Positions 43,799-53,385 are shown, numbered from the stretch's first letter. The stretch is 64,000 nucleotides of DNA from Xanthobacter flavus (GCF_017875275.1 NZ_JAGGML010000001.1:2749001-2813000); one strand, 5' to 3'. Translations and numbers: made by a program. Notes: generated by a model from the sequence alone, not told the origin.

Positions 43799-43869
43799 TA
43801 GTCGCGGTCGGCGAAGTTCACCTAAAGCGGCGCCCATGCTACATTTAGGCGAGCTTATGGAGAAGCGAG

Positions 43870-44160
43870 ATGGATCCGCAGAGTAGATTGCTCGATCTCA
43901 CAGATTCTGAACGCGCATTTCATAAAGACATGCACGGCCTTTCAATTGACAAGGATGGAAGCGAAATATTGTCCGGACTTACGCATGAGGAATCAGTTTT
44001 TTATATCGAATGCCTTCATCTTCGCGCTGCAAATTCGGATGCGGTCAGAGGGAGGGATTTTGACAGATGGGTCGGCTTGGATGAAAAACATGAACACGCC
44101 CGTTTCAGAGTGATCGCTGCCGACGCTGAAGCGAAATGCGCCTCTAAATCAGCATCGTAA
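43870..44160 (+). CDS. Hypothetical protein of low GC
   Basis: A 96-residue soluble acidic protein, not recognised. Codons such as ATT, TTT, TTA and AAA are much more frequent than in the surrounding genes, which suggests foreign origin. The ATG follows GGAGAAGCGAG. It stands alone between the carbonic anhydrase terminator and the convergent cyclase gene. Confidence 0.6.
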   Translation: MDPQSRLLDLTDSERAFHKDMHGLSIDKDGSEILSGLTHEESVFYIECLHLRAANSDAVRGRDFDRWVGLDEKHEHARFRVIAADAEAKCASKSAS

Positions 44161-44242
44161 GCTTATCCTGCCTGTACTCGAGAGATGCGGGCGGCGTCGC
44201 CCGTGCATCGGTCGTGCACCGGCGGGACACCAGACAATCCAT

Positions 44243-45814
44243 CTACCCGCCGAGTGTCACGTCGGTTGCCCCGACGGCGTTATCGAATTCGTCCGGCTGG
44301 TAGATCACAACGCGGTTCCTGCCCGCGCCCTTAGCCTCATAAAGCGCACGATCCGCCCGCGCGACGATGTCTGCTCCCGATGTCGTTGGGTCCGCCAGCG
44401 TCACTGAAATGCCTATGCTCACAGTGACCTTGCCAAGTGCCGGCTCGTTCGGACAGGGCTCCATCGAAGCAATCGCCAGCCGCATCCGCTCGGCGATGAA
44501 GCTGGCCCCTCCCGTCTCGGTCGCAGGAAGTATGACAGTGAACTCTTCTCCGCCGTAGCGGGCGGCGAAGTCGCCGGGCCGGCGGATGGCCCGCGAGATT
44601 TCCTTGGCAATCCGCGCCAGAACCACGTCGCCCACCGCGTGTCCAAAATTGTCGTTGACGCGCTTGAAGTGATCGACATCGAGCATCAGCACCGCAAGGG
44701 ACGTGCGGTGCCTCGCGGCGCGGCGCATTTCCGAAGCCAGCGCCAGATCGAAGGCCCGGCGATTGGGCAAGCTCGTGAGCTCGTCCGTGACAGCCAGAAC
44801 TTCCAGTTGCTCCTCGACTTCCTGACTTCGCCGGAGAGCAAGCCGGAGCACGCGGACCAGCACAATGAACAGAATGCACATTCCGATCGTGAGCGCAGAG
44901 GAAATCAGAGCAAATTCGGTCCATTCAGCCATGGCCGCCGCCGGCGAAATGCCAACGGAGAGAAGGAGAGGATAGTCGCCGATGATCGTGTAAAGGTAAT
45001 AGCGATCGATGCCATCCAGCCGCGACCGTTCGCTGAATCGTTCGCCAGGCCTTGCGATCATCCTTTGAAACACGGGAGAGGCAGCGACGCTAATGCCGGA
45101 ATTCCCCTTGCCATCGGTCGAGGGCGATCGAAGGATCACCGTCCCATCCGTGCGCGTGATGGCGATCACGCTTTCCGGCCCGAGATTGATGGAGTTGAGG
45201 AGCGACTGGAAAAAGGCGAGGCGGAGCGCTGCTGCCACGGTGCCTTCGAACTGGCCATCCGGGCCGGAGATGCGCCGGCTCAAGGCAATGCTCGGGTCAT
45301 TGTCGCGCAGCCGGCTCAGGAATGGCGCGCTCACATACGTGCCGGTCTTCCCATTCACCTGCGCTTTGAAATAATCCCGGTCTGCAAAATTCATCTGGTG
45401 CTGCTGAGATGACCCCGACTCCTCGATGAGGTTTCCGTCGCGATCAAGAATTACCAGCGCACCGAGGTATCGGGCGCTTGCGGCTCGGTCGAACAACACC
45501 ATGCGCCGGATCTCCGGCGTCAGATTCCTCACCGCCTCTGCGGTAAAGGCGTCCTCGGCGCCGCGCAGCGTCAGATCGATGACGGTCAAGTTCCGTTCGA
45601 TGTTGGCCGCAACGGTATTCAGGACGTTCTCTGCGGAGTGGACCGCGAGCTGCCAGGTGGCCTGATAGGATCGCCAGAGGGTCAGACCTTGGGCAAGGAT
45701 AATGACAGCAACCAGCGTCACCACAATCAGCGGCACATACGCCCCGGCTATTAGACGCCGCATAATCGATCCGCTCGCGAGCAATCCGGACGGTGCCCTG
45801 ACGATGGGAAACAT
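44243..45814 (-). CDS. Membrane diguanylate cyclase with extracytoplasmic Cache-like sensor
   Basis: A 523-residue GGDEF protein that should make cyclic di-GMP. Span 1 (PLIVVTLVAVIILAQGLTLW) and span 2 (FALISSALTIGMCILFIVLVRV) enclose a roughly 260-residue Cache-type sensor region (NLTVIDLTLRGAEDAF, FADRDYFKAQVNGKTGTYVSAPFLS). The C-terminal domain has DELTSLPNRRAFD, DVDHFKRVND and an intact active site, ARYGGEEFTV. There is no EAL domain. Starts at 45814 and 45763 are both possible; neither has a strong ribosome site. Confidence 0.9.
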   Translation of the reverse strand: MFPIVRAPSGLLASGSIMRRLIAGAYVPLIVVTLVAVIILAQGLTLWRSYQATWQLAVHSAENVLNTVAANIERNLTVIDLTLRGAEDAFTAEAVRNLTPEIRRMVLFDRAASARYLGALVILDRDGNLIEESGSSQQHQMNFADRDYFKAQVNGKTGTYVSAPFLSRLRDNDPSIALSRRISGPDGQFEGTVAAALRLAFFQSLLNSINLGPESVIAITRTDGTVILRSPSTDGKGNSGISVAASPVFQRMIARPGERFSERSRLDGIDRYYLYTIIGDYPLLLSVGISPAAAMAEWTEFALISSALTIGMCILFIVLVRVLRLALRRSQEVEEQLEVLAVTDELTSLPNRRAFDLALASEMRRAARHRTSLAVLMLDVDHFKRVNDNFGHAVGDVVLARIAKEISRAIRRPGDFAARYGGEEFTVILPATETGGASFIAERMRLAIASMEPCPNEPALGKVTVSIGISVTLADPTTSGADIVARADRALYEAKGAGRNRVVIYQPDEFDNAVGATDVTLGG

Positions 45815-46179
45815 GCACTTCAGGCTGTGAAATGGCAACCGCGCCGGAAGTAGGGCTTGGGCAGTTAGCTCCCGGCGCTTAGCTTATCAAGGACGCATCT
45901 TCCATGGTTTTAGACTGGCGCTCAGCTCAATGTCGCAATAGGCTTCCCTTGCGATAGGTTGGCTTACGGCCGAGAACGTCGCTCCCGGTCATCCCTACGC
46001 CGGGAATCCGGTCCCTGAAAGGGCCGGAGGACGCGGAGCCGGGATGAACGCCCCCGCTAGCCCCCGGCTCCGCTCCCATCATCGAAGAAAAGTCCACTCC
46101 GTTGAACAAAGTCGCAATTGCTTGCACTTTTGACGCCGAGCTGCGGTGTTGCGTGTATAGTGTGGTGGCCCGCCTCTAG
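45815..46179. other. Intergenic stretch left of the IS element
   Basis: About 365 bases with no convincing gene. It contains several short GC-rich inverted segments (for example around 45985-46080, with CCCGG/CCGGG phrases) resembling dispersed intergenic repeats. Its right end is the CTAG flanking the IS element. Confidence 0.4.
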
Positions 46180-47010
46180 GCTCAGGACCTATTAATCTGC
46201 CTTGAGTTGTGATTCACAGTCTCCATTGAGGAGGCTTGCATGGGTGATTTGTTCCTGCTGAGCGAGCGGCAGATGGCTCGGATCTCGCCCTTCTTTCCGT
46301 TGGCCCATGGGGTGCCGCGCGTCGATGACCGCCGGGTGGTGAGCGGCATCGTCTATGTGATCCGCAACGGCCTGCAATGGAAGGATGCGCCGAAGGACTA
46401 CGGCCCGCACAAGACGCTGTACAACCGCTTCATCCGCTGGAGCCGGCTCGGGGTCTTCGACCGTATCTTCGCCAACCTCGCCGGCGAAGGGCCCAGACCG
46501 GAGCGCATCATGATCGACGCCACCCACCTGAAGGCCCACCGCACGGCGGCAAGCCTGCTTAAAAAGGGGATGTTCCCCGTCGTATCGGGCGCACCAAAGG
46601 CGGCCTGAACTCCAAGCTCCACACCGTCTGCGATGGTGAGGGCCGGCCGATCATCATGGCGCTGTCGGAGGGCCAGATGAGCGACCACAAGGGTGCCCGC
46701 CTCGTCCTCGATGCCTTGCCGCCGGCGAGATGCCTGATCGCCGACCGGGGCTACGACAGTGCCTGGTTCCGCCAGGCACTGGCCGCCAAGGGCATCGATC
46801 CCTGCATTCCTTCATCGCGGAGCCGCAAGCGGCCTTATCCCTACGACAAAACCCTCTACCGGCAGCGCCACAAGGTTGAGAACCTGTTCGCCAAACTCAA
46901 GGACTGGCGCCGCATCGCCACCCGCTACGACCGTTGCGCTCACACCTTCTTCTCAGCCATCTGCATCGCAGCTACCGTCATCTTCTGGCTCTGATTAGTG
47001 AGTCCTGAGC
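46180..47010 (+). mobile_element. IS5-family (IS427-like) insertion sequence
   Basis: An 831-bp element with imperfect terminal inverted repeats. The left end GCTCAGGAC... (from 46180) mirrors the right end ...GTCCTGAGC (to 47010), with further matches at AATC/GATT inside. Both ends are flanked by CTAG (46176-46179, 47011-47014), consistent with a CTAG or TA target duplication. It encodes one transposase in two overlapping frames, is full length and may be active. Confidence 0.88.
46240..46994 (+). CDS. IS5-family transposase, two frames (-1 frameshift)
   Basis: The first frame (46240-46608) starts MGDLFLLSERQMARISPFFP and includes the DUF4096-like VIRNGLQWKDAPKDYGPHKT and the first catalytic Asp in IMIDATHLKAH. 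The second frame, -1 relative to it, continues from about 46563 to 46994 with GGLNSKLHTVCDGEGRP, the second Asp in LIADRGYDS and the Glu in RHKVENLFAKLKDWRRI. The frames meet at a run of five A and four G (46561-46569), consistent with the programmed -1 frameshifting known for this group. The three DDE residues are all present. Confidence 0.9.
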
Positions 47011-47367
47011 CTAGCCCTGATCGAGGCGGGTGGAAGCCGGGTGGTCTGCCCCGGTAGGTCGCTCGGCTTGCCCTCATTTGAGATGGTTCAGACAGTGATC
47101 CGGGCGGTGTCCGCACATGCCTACCCGGCTCGTGCTGCTCTGCTTCAGGTTGCGCTAGCTTGCCGAGCCCACCACGGTCCAAGTTTCACACGGGGTAGGC
47201 AGCCGGACGGTGGACAGCAGTCGCCGTCCGGTTCACCCCCTCAATGCACCACCTCGCCCTCGCCGAACGTAAGGTCGAGCGCGGCGGCCCTCAATGACAG
47301 AAGAGGTAGGCCTTACAAGAGCTTCAGCCTAGCAGGCAGCCGCCCACAACCCGTAATGAGGGACACA
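47011..47367. other. Intergenic stretch right of the IS element
   Basis: About 355 bases without a supported gene. It holds one hairpin, CCGGACGG (47203-47210) with CCGTCCGG (47224-47231), that may end an earlier transcript. Nothing else recognisable. Confidence 0.4.
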
Positions 47368-47742
47368 ATGAACAGGCCGAGGACCGTGCTGGTGGCGGAT
47401 CGTTTCGTCGCCGCGGAGCGAGATGGCGACGAGCCCCGTGTCCTGCTCGTGGTTCAGGATGACCGCGGCGCTGAAGGAGCAGTGTCGCTACCAGCAGGCC
47501 AAATGCTCGCAGCTCTGCCTAGCGTTGAGGATGCAGCAATCGATGTTCTGGACGCAACCGGATCGGATATAGGTCACGCCTACATCGTGGCCCATCAGGT
47601 TTCCGCTCACCACGATGAGAAAGGCGTGTTTGTGGAAATCAATGTACCTGGTCGCCTTCACCCTGCGCGCGTTGGCCTGACGTTCGATCAGGCTCGCCAA
47701 CTACGGAATTTCCTGGCCACAGCGATAGCGGGGAGAGACTGA
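47368..47742 (+). CDS. Hypothetical protein
   Basis: A 124-residue soluble protein, not recognised. It starts MNRPRTVLVADRFVAAERDG and contains alternating beta-type segments (VLLVVQDDRGAEGAVSLPAG, GVFVEINVPGRLHP) and a C-terminal helix (TFDQARQLRNFLATAIAG). No signal or membrane segment. GAGGGAC precedes the ATG. It lies between the IS element and prophage remnants. Confidence 0.6.
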   Translation: MNRPRTVLVADRFVAAERDGDEPRVLLVVQDDRGAEGAVSLPAGQMLAALPSVEDAAIDVLDATGSDIGHAYIVAHQVSAHHDEKGVFVEINVPGRLHPARVGLTFDQARQLRNFLATAIAGRD

Positions 47743-47804
47743 ACGCCAGGGTAGCTCGAAGCTCGGCTACCTCAATGCTAACGCGAGGCGAGCGCCCCAG
47801 TTCG

Positions 47805-48230
47805 TTATCCAGCACCGCCCTCGCTCGCCCCATACTCCGCAGTCCATTCATCCTCCGACATGGGCTTGTCGCTGATCTCGTGGTGGATGTTCACGTTCTC
47901 GCTCTTGTCCACCACGAGCCCGTTCAGCTTCGCCACGTCCATCCAGGCGGCACGGGCCACTGAGAGGCCGGGCGCTCCGCCCTCCTCCTCGGCGGCCTCA
48001 GCGATGCGCTTCAGGTTGGCGGTCACGTCGGCCAGGGTGATTTCCGCGCGCATGGCGCCTCTCTCCTGCAATTCGGTGATCCGGGCACGGACGGTCGGAG
48101 TGTTGGCCAGTCGGTGGGCATTCTGGCGGTCCGCCCGGAAGCCGGCTTCGGCGTAAGCCTCGGCCGCCGCATTTCCCTCGGCCACGAGCTGGGCGAACCG
48201 CTCGCGCCGGCCGTTGCGAAGAGGGGCCAC
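47805..48230 (-). CDS. Phage terminase small subunit
   Basis: A 141-residue protein of the terminase small-subunit type, which recognises the pac/cos site before genome packaging. It has an N-terminal HTH region (RRERFAQLVAEGNAAAEAYAEAGF) then NAHRLANTPTVRARITELQERGA, and a helical oligomerisation part. The start is GTG at 48230 with AAGGAG at good distance. No large subunit, portal or capsid gene follows, so the prophage is incomplete. Confidence 0.8.
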   Translation of the reverse strand: MAPLRNGRRERFAQLVAEGNAAAEAYAEAGFRADRQNAHRLANTPTVRARITELQERGAMRAEITLADVTANLKRIAEAAEEEGGAPGLSVARAAWMDVAKLNGLVVDKSENVNIHHEISDKPMSEDEWTAEYGASEGGAG

Positions 48231-48310
48231 GGCTCGCTCCTTCTTTTGATCGACTCCACCTCAGATTGAGGCGGTGCTAGCGTGCACGGCTCACGCTGAG
48301 GGGGTGCACG

Positions 48311-48511
48311 GTGTCCAAAGTCCCGCCATCCAAGCTTCCGCTACCCGTTGAGACAACGGGATTTCGTTTTCTGACAAGCCCCGCCCTTCCGACGCACGCT
48401 GTGCTCGAATTCGATACTCCAGCAAATCCAGTTCGGATCGCGCTCGATCAATCCCAGCTCGAACGCCTCGGACGTGAAGCAGTGATTGCGGCTCAGAAAG
48501 TGAAGCCATGA
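48311..48511 (+). CDS. Small hypothetical protein
   Basis: A 66-residue protein starting at GTG (48311), preceded by GAGGGGGTG. It contains TPANPVRIALDQSQLERLGREAV, a beta-helix arrangement. Not recognised. It is on the opposite strand to the surrounding prophage genes. Confidence 0.5.
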   Translation: MSKVPPSKLPLPVETTGFRFLTSPALPTHAVLEFDTPANPVRIALDQSQLERLGREAVIAAQKVKP

Positions 48512-48521
48512 GCCCTCTCCT

Positions 48522-48698
48522 ATGACTTGGCGCGGTCGGCTGCGGATCATCGTGCTTTGGTTTTCCGGGCTCATTGCCTCGGGACTCGCAGGGGATATTG
48601 CCGCTGGATCTGGTGGGTTCACCTGGTCGCCCGAGGGGTTTTTCGCTGGAGCCTTCGCGTTCACCTGTCTTCGGCTGTGGGCGACGGAGCGCCGCTAG
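48522..48698 (+). CDS. Putative small membrane protein
   Basis: A 58-residue reading frame from ATG 48522 to TAG 48698. It starts MTWRGRLRIIVLWFSGLIAS (one membrane span), has a Gly-rich turn, then a second hydrophobic stretch (GFFAGAFAFTCLRLW). Two spans and a basic end resemble tiny phage membrane proteins, but no holin family can be assigned. Its 3' end overlaps the convergent 1199-residue gene by 38 bases. The ribosome site is weak. Confidence 0.4.
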   Translation: MTWRGRLRIIVLWFSGLIASGLAGDIAAGSGGFTWSPEGFFAGAFAFTCLRLWATERR

Positions 48699-51600
48699 AC
48701 ACCGCGCGCATGTAGACGCGGGCGAGGCTCAGTGCTTGCCCCTTGGTCGGCTCGCCCTTCACCTGCGCCAGCAGCGCGCGGGCGCGATCAGGGTTCAGCA
48801 GGGCGTCGCGCACGATGTCATCGACGCTCTGGAGGCCGGCTTGCCGCATGGCCTCGATGACGCGGCCGAGCTGCGCGCCGCCACCGGCGCCGGCCGCCGC
48901 ACCAATCCCACCGGCCGTCATGCTGCCCGCCGCGGCCCCGGCGCTGGCGAGCGCGCCCGGAGAGAGGATGCGGGCGAGCCAGGACTGCGCACCGCCGGAC
49001 TTGGCCACGGCGTTCATGTCCTGCGTCGTGTTGGAGCCGCCCGGCAGCTTCACCGCCGCCAGCGAGCGGTTGGACCGCTTCAGGTCGGCCGCTACCGCCT
49101 GGAGGGTCATGATCTCCGGTCCGGAAAGCACCTGCTTCAGCGCGGGGACGTTCTGGCGGAGGAACTGCTGGAAGGCATCCGACCGCATCATGTCCGTGCC
49201 GGACGCCGCGCCCTCGGTGTTGCCGATGAACCGGAGGTTGATGTAGTCGGCCACCCCCTTGCGCAGGCCGTTGCGGGCTTCCTCGTTGCCGGCAGTCTCG
49301 CGGGCAAGGCGCGCCATCTGCTGCACGGCGTCCTGCCGTGAGAAGATGCCGCCGATGGTCTTGGTCACGTCGGCCGGGTCGGAGACGTTCAGGAGCCGCG
49401 CCACGGCGCCCTGCTCGAAGGCGTCCAGTGCCGCCTTGCGGTCGGCCGCTGCTTTGGCCATGGCCTGAGACGCCGCCACCGGGCTGGCGAGCATCTGTTC
49501 GACCTCGGGCATGGCCCGCAGGGCGTCGGTGTGCTTCTGTCGCCACGCCTGCACCTTGGCGGGGTCGAGCGTGCCGTCGAGGGGGCTCTGAGCGGCCTTG
49601 CGGAGGGTGCTGATGGCATATTCCCGGACCTGTGCCATGGCGCCGGGGGAGGCGTTGCGCAGCGCCTGCATGGCCTCGAACCCGCGCGGGCCGGGCACGA
49701 AGAACCGGCCGGGGACGACGGAGGCTTCCATCTGGAATGGGCCAGCCGCGCCGCTGCGCTGGATCGTGCCGCCCACCCGGCCGCTGTCGAAGGTCTGCGC
49801 GCGCTGCTTGGTCGCCTCGCTGGCGATTTTCAGTCGGTCGGCGGCTCCGGCGTCGAAATTGGGCTGGAGGTCGTTTGGGAGGAAGCCAGAGCCTTGTACT
49901 CCCGAATTGCCCTCAGTGTTGCGAGGTCCGCCTCGGCTTTGGCCTTGCGTTCCATATGCTGGAGAAACTCGGCCCGGTCCGAAGGAGGCATTTCCGCCAC
50001 CACCTTCTGAAACGCCTTGCCCCATTTCAGCGGTGGCTCGCCGGTCATACCAAGCGCCTCGGTCCTGCTCCCACTTGGCCAGCGTGGCGGCGATGGTGTC
50101 CTCTTCGGACATCGTGCCGGCCCGCACCGCCTGCTGTTCCATCTCCGCCTTCGCGGCCACGGCGTTCTCGATATCACGCTCGATGGCGCCGCGAAGCTGC
50201 GACAAGCGAGCATACACGCGCGTCTGCCCGTTCGTCATCATCTCCTGGCGCATGGCGTCCGATACCCGGCTGCGGAGCGCCGTCATCTCGCGGAACGGCA
50301 CTACATCGGGATACTTCAGGGCGGTGACGATGGCGGCCCTCTCTTCCCCTTCCAGGGGCGCGGCCGACTTCTCCAGCCCCTTCACGATGGTCCGGGCCGT
50401 GTCGCGCACGCCGGTCGCCGGCAGGTTCAGGTCGCCGGCCGGATCCACGGCCTGCCACAGGGCGCGCTCGCGCTCCTTCGCCACGGCCCGGGCGTCCATG
50501 ATGTTCTGCCGGATCGCGCCGCCATACGCCTCCGGCGCGCCCTCGCCACCGATGGCCGCGGCCGCGCCCTGCGCGCGGGTGGTGGCGCTCTGCAACACCT
50601 GCCCCGTCTGCTGATCGAGCGCGGCGAGGTTCTGCCGCAGGCTGTTCACCACCTGCTCGGGCGCGCCCTTGGGCTGGATCGCCTCCAACGCGCCGACGCG
50701 GGCCGTGTTCTGGTCCGCCCGGCGCTGCATGAACTCGGCCGGGTTCTGCGCTGCGCTCGCGCGCTCCAGGGCGCCAAGGCCCATGTCGCCCGTCAACTGG
50801 AAGGTCGTCGGCTCGGACCCCTTCACCAGATTGCGCGCCACGGCGCCCGGCTCGGTCGGCAGGCCGACCTGCTTCGATGCTGCAGCCGCGTCCAGCGTGT
50901 CGCGCACCGCGGCGGGATCGGTCGCCCACTGCTGCAGGCGCTCGCCGGCCACGCGCTCCTGCGTCGCTGGATCGGACAGGCGGAAGTCGCGCCACGCCTG
51001 CGGCAGGCCGGCCACGCCGCGCCCGGCCGCCACGGCACCGACACCCACACCGGCCCCGGCCATTCCTCCCACGGTCTCCGCAAGCGGCTTCCACGGTTCG
51101 GGGACAACCTGCCCCGCCATCTGGCCGCCGATACCAGCCGCGGCGCCGACACCGGCATTCACCGCGGCATCGCCGACCGAGGCCGAGCGGCCGAATATCT
51201 GCCCGAGCGTGTTCATGGCGCCTTCGCCAATGACCCCGGCGCGGCCAAGAGCGCCCAGTGCCGCTTCCGGAGCGATCATGCCACCCACACCAGCACCTGC
51301 AGCGCGCAGCAGCTTCTCTTCCGTGCTGTTCGCTTGCACCTTGGCGGGATCGTTCACGCCGACCTTCTCGCCGACGCCGGCCAGCCACTGACTTCCGCCG
51401 ACCGGAGCCTCGATATTGCGCACTGGCGCGCCAGTCATGGCGCGCACCTGCCCGGCCGCTTTGTTGAAGAGCCACGTCGCGGCGTCCACCGGCGCGCCAA
51501 GCGTGCCATAGATCGCCTCATTGAGGCCGGCGGTGATGTTGTTCCAAGGACCGGAAGGCGAGGGCTGGGCGGGCTGCGGCGAGTTGGGGATCAGGTCATC

Positions 51601-52260
51601 GAACATGCCGGAGGCCGCCTGCTGCTGCGGCCCGTCGGGGATCAGATCGTCGAAGAGCCCCTGCCGAGCCTGCGGAGCCTGACCGAGAATGCCCGTCGGG
51701 CGCGGCGGGATCGGGTCGGCACCGGACACCGGACGGATGGCGCCCTCGATAGCCCGCACGCCGGCCGACTTCGGCGGCTCTGCCGTGTAAGCCATGTCCT
51801 GCGGCGGCATGAACTGCACGCCGGAAAGCCCCTGGTTGGTGTCGGCCGGGCCGAGGTCGCGCCCCACGGGCACGTCGAACCGCCCCTCCGGCGCATTGCG
51901 GAACGCGCCGCCGGTGTCATGCACCACCACCGGGACGTCGCGCAGCACGTGGCGCTGCCCGCCGGCCTGATAACTCACCTCGGGGATGGTGTAGGATCGC
52001 CCATAGAGCGCGGGATTGCCGGCGATGGTCACATAGGGTGCCTGTCCGGTACGGAAGTCCTCCAGCGTGCGCACGACGGCCTGTCCGTCCGGGCCAGGCC
52101 GAGATGATGCATATCCACCTTCCATCCGGTCGCCGCCGCGCTGAGGGGAATAGGTCGTGACGCGCGGGGATTGGCCCATCAGGCGCTCCGCGAGGCTCGC
52201 GGCGTTGGGGTCGGCGGGCGGAAGGGGCACGAGGTCTTGAAAGGCGTTCTGCATGGTCAA
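48661..52260 (-). CDS. Large putative phage virion/ejection protein with 3D-type domain
   Basis: A 1199-residue protein, probably an internal virion or DNA-ejection protein. Residues about 30-150 resemble a 3D/double-psi barrel as in lytic transglycosylases, with VVVHDTGGAF (Asp115) and FDVPVGRDLG. Short repeats follow a pattern x-F-x-D-L-I/V-P at residues 5-12, 201-208 and 218-225. Gly/Ala-rich stretches (about 330-420, and near the C-terminus ASAGAAAGSMTAGGIGAAAG) could be membrane-active. The middle (450-1000) is helical and Gln-rich. It overlaps the upstream gene by 4 bases. The family assignment is inference from domain, size and context. Confidence 0.65.
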   Translation of the reverse strand: MTMQNAFQDLVPLPPADPNAASLAERLMGQSPRVTTYSPQRGGDRMEGGYASSRPGPDGQAVVRTLEDFRTGQAPYVTIAGNPALYGRSYTIPEVSYQAGGQRHVLRDVPVVVHDTGGAFRNAPEGRFDVPVGRDLGPADTNQGLSGVQFMPPQDMAYTAEPPKSAGVRAIEGAIRPVSGADPIPPRPTGILGQAPQARQGLFDDLIPDGPQQQAASGMFDDLIPNSPQPAQPSPSGPWNNITAGLNEAIYGTLGAPVDAATWLFNKAAGQVRAMTGAPVRNIEAPVGGSQWLAGVGEKVGVNDPAKVQANSTEEKLLRAAGAGVGGMIAPEAALGALGRAGVIGEGAMNTLGQIFGRSASVGDAAVNAGVGAAAGIGGQMAGQVVPEPWKPLAETVGGMAGAGVGVGAVAAGRGVAGLPQAWRDFRLSDPATQERVAGERLQQWATDPAAVRDTLDAAAASKQVGLPTEPGAVARNLVKGSEPTTFQLTGDMGLGALERASAAQNPAEFMQRRADQNTARVGALEAIQPKGAPEQVVNSLRQNLAALDQQTGQVLQSATTRAQGAAAAIGGEGAPEAYGGAIRQNIMDARAVAKERERALWQAVDPAGDLNLPATGVRDTARTIVKGLEKSAAPLEGEERAAIVTALKYPDVVPFREMTALRSRVSDAMRQEMMTNGQTRVYARLSQLRGAIERDIENAVAAKAEMEQQAVRAGTMSEEDTIAATLAKWEQDRGAWYDRRATAEMGQGVSEGGGGNASFGPGRVSPAYGTQGQSRGGPRNTEGNSGVQGSGFLPNDLQPNFDAGAADRLKIASEATKQRAQTFDSGRVGGTIQRSGAAGPFQMEASVVPGRFFVPGPRGFEAMQALRNASPGAMAQVREYAISTLRKAAQSPLDGTLDPAKVQAWRQKHTDALRAMPEVEQMLASPVAASQAMAKAAADRKAALDAFEQGAVARLLNVSDPADVTKTIGGIFSRQDAVQQMARLARETAGNEEARNGLRKGVADYINLRFIGNTEGAASGTDMMRSDAFQQFLRQNVPALKQVLSGPEIMTLQAVAADLKRSNRSLAAVKLPGGSNTTQDMNAVAKSGGAQSWLARILSPGALASAGAAAGSMTAGGIGAAAGAGGGAQLGRVIEAMRQAGLQSVDDIVRDALLNPDRARALLAQVKGEPTKGQALSLARVYMRAVSSGAPSPTAEDR

Positions 52261-53381
52261 AGCCCCGCCGGGTTCACGCCCATTTGCTGGAGACGCTGGA
52301 TCACGGCGTCACGTGGCGCGCCGCGGGCGATGGCAGCCCGGGCCTGCGCAAGCGGATCACCGGCGGCCGGGGACGCAGTGGACGGGCTGGACGGCGCCGC
52401 CTGCCCCTGCTGGCCGCCCGGCACCATGGCGCCCTGCGCCCGCAGCTTGGCAAGGCCAGTGGTCAGCGCATCCTTGAACTCTCCGAGCGCGGCCCGGTAA
52501 TCCTGAAGGTTCTGCGCGGCGTTGAGGCGCGCCATGGCGTTCTCGGCCTTGAGGCCTTCCACTTCCGTGATGGCGCCGCCGCCCTTCAGCATGTTGTAGC
52601 CCTGAAGGAACACGCCACCCTTGAGCTGATCCATGCGAGCCTGCACGCGCGCCGCGTCCGCCGACACGTTCGGCAGGCTGGAGGCCAGCGGCCCGAGCAT
52701 ACTCGGCAGGTAGGGATCGGCCGCCAGATCATCGATCTGCTTGGCGATCTGCCCCGCCATGCCTTCCGCGCCGGGGAGCTGCGCTTGCGCCTCGCCGGCC
52801 GCCTTGCCGACGGCGCTCTGCTGCGCGACGCCGGCCACGTTCTTCGGGATCGTGGTGATGGGCTGGCGCGTCTGCGGATCGAGCAACACGAAGTGGGTTC
52901 CGGCATCGACCTTGATCGGGTCCTTCGCGACCGTGAAACCGGCGGGGAGCTTCGGCTGGATCGGGTTGCCGTCCTTGCCCAGCTGCATGATCGCGGGATT
53001 GCCGTTCGCGTCCACGCCCCACACCGGGTTGAGACCATAGGTCGGCTGTTCGGCCTTCCCGGCCCGCTGGCGCAAGATGTCGATCTTCTGCCGCTCGAAA
53101 TCGTTCTGCGTCGCCTGCTGTCCGAGCCCTTGATAGACGCGAGCGCCCTCCAGGTCCCCATTGCCCATGAGGCGCGCGGCCATCGACTGATAGTTTGGCG
53201 TCGCCGTCGGGTTCGCGGCCATCTCGGCACCGAGGGCCTTTCGACCGTCGAGAACGTCCTGTTGGCGCCGGGACGCTTGGCCCTGGTCATAGGCGCCCAG
53301 CAGCCGGTCGGCATAGGAGGCGATCTGCGCGCCCTGATTGGGCTGGACGGGGATGAAGAACGTCGGGACATCGAACGCCAT
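52257..53381 (-). CDS. Putative phage structural/ejection-associated protein
   Basis: A 374-residue helical, Gln/Ala-rich protein starting MAFDVPTFFIPVQPNQGAQI and ending with a low-complexity linker (QQGQAAPSSPSTASPAAG) and a small helical tail. The segment GLNPVWGVDANGNPAIMQLG resembles phrases in internal phage proteins. No catalytic motif. The stop overlaps the start of the 1199-residue gene (ATGA), so the pair is coupled and probably works together. Confidence 0.6.
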   Translation of the reverse strand: MAFDVPTFFIPVQPNQGAQIASYADRLLGAYDQGQASRRQQDVLDGRKALGAEMAANPTATPNYQSMAARLMGNGDLEGARVYQGLGQQATQNDFERQKIDILRQRAGKAEQPTYGLNPVWGVDANGNPAIMQLGKDGNPIQPKLPAGFTVAKDPIKVDAGTHFVLLDPQTRQPITTIPKNVAGVAQQSAVGKAAGEAQAQLPGAEGMAGQIAKQIDDLAADPYLPSMLGPLASSLPNVSADAARVQARMDQLKGGVFLQGYNMLKGGGAITEVEGLKAENAMARLNAAQNLQDYRAALGEFKDALTTGLAKLRAQGAMVPGGQQGQAAPSSPSTASPAAGDPLAQARAAIARGAPRDAVIQRLQQMGVNPAGL

Positions 53382-53385
53382 GGCG

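Noticed and set aside
45927-46127. A 66-codon minus-strand frame left of the IS element.
   Set aside because: It lies in GC-rich inverted repeats, has no good ribosome site and no recognisable protein pattern.
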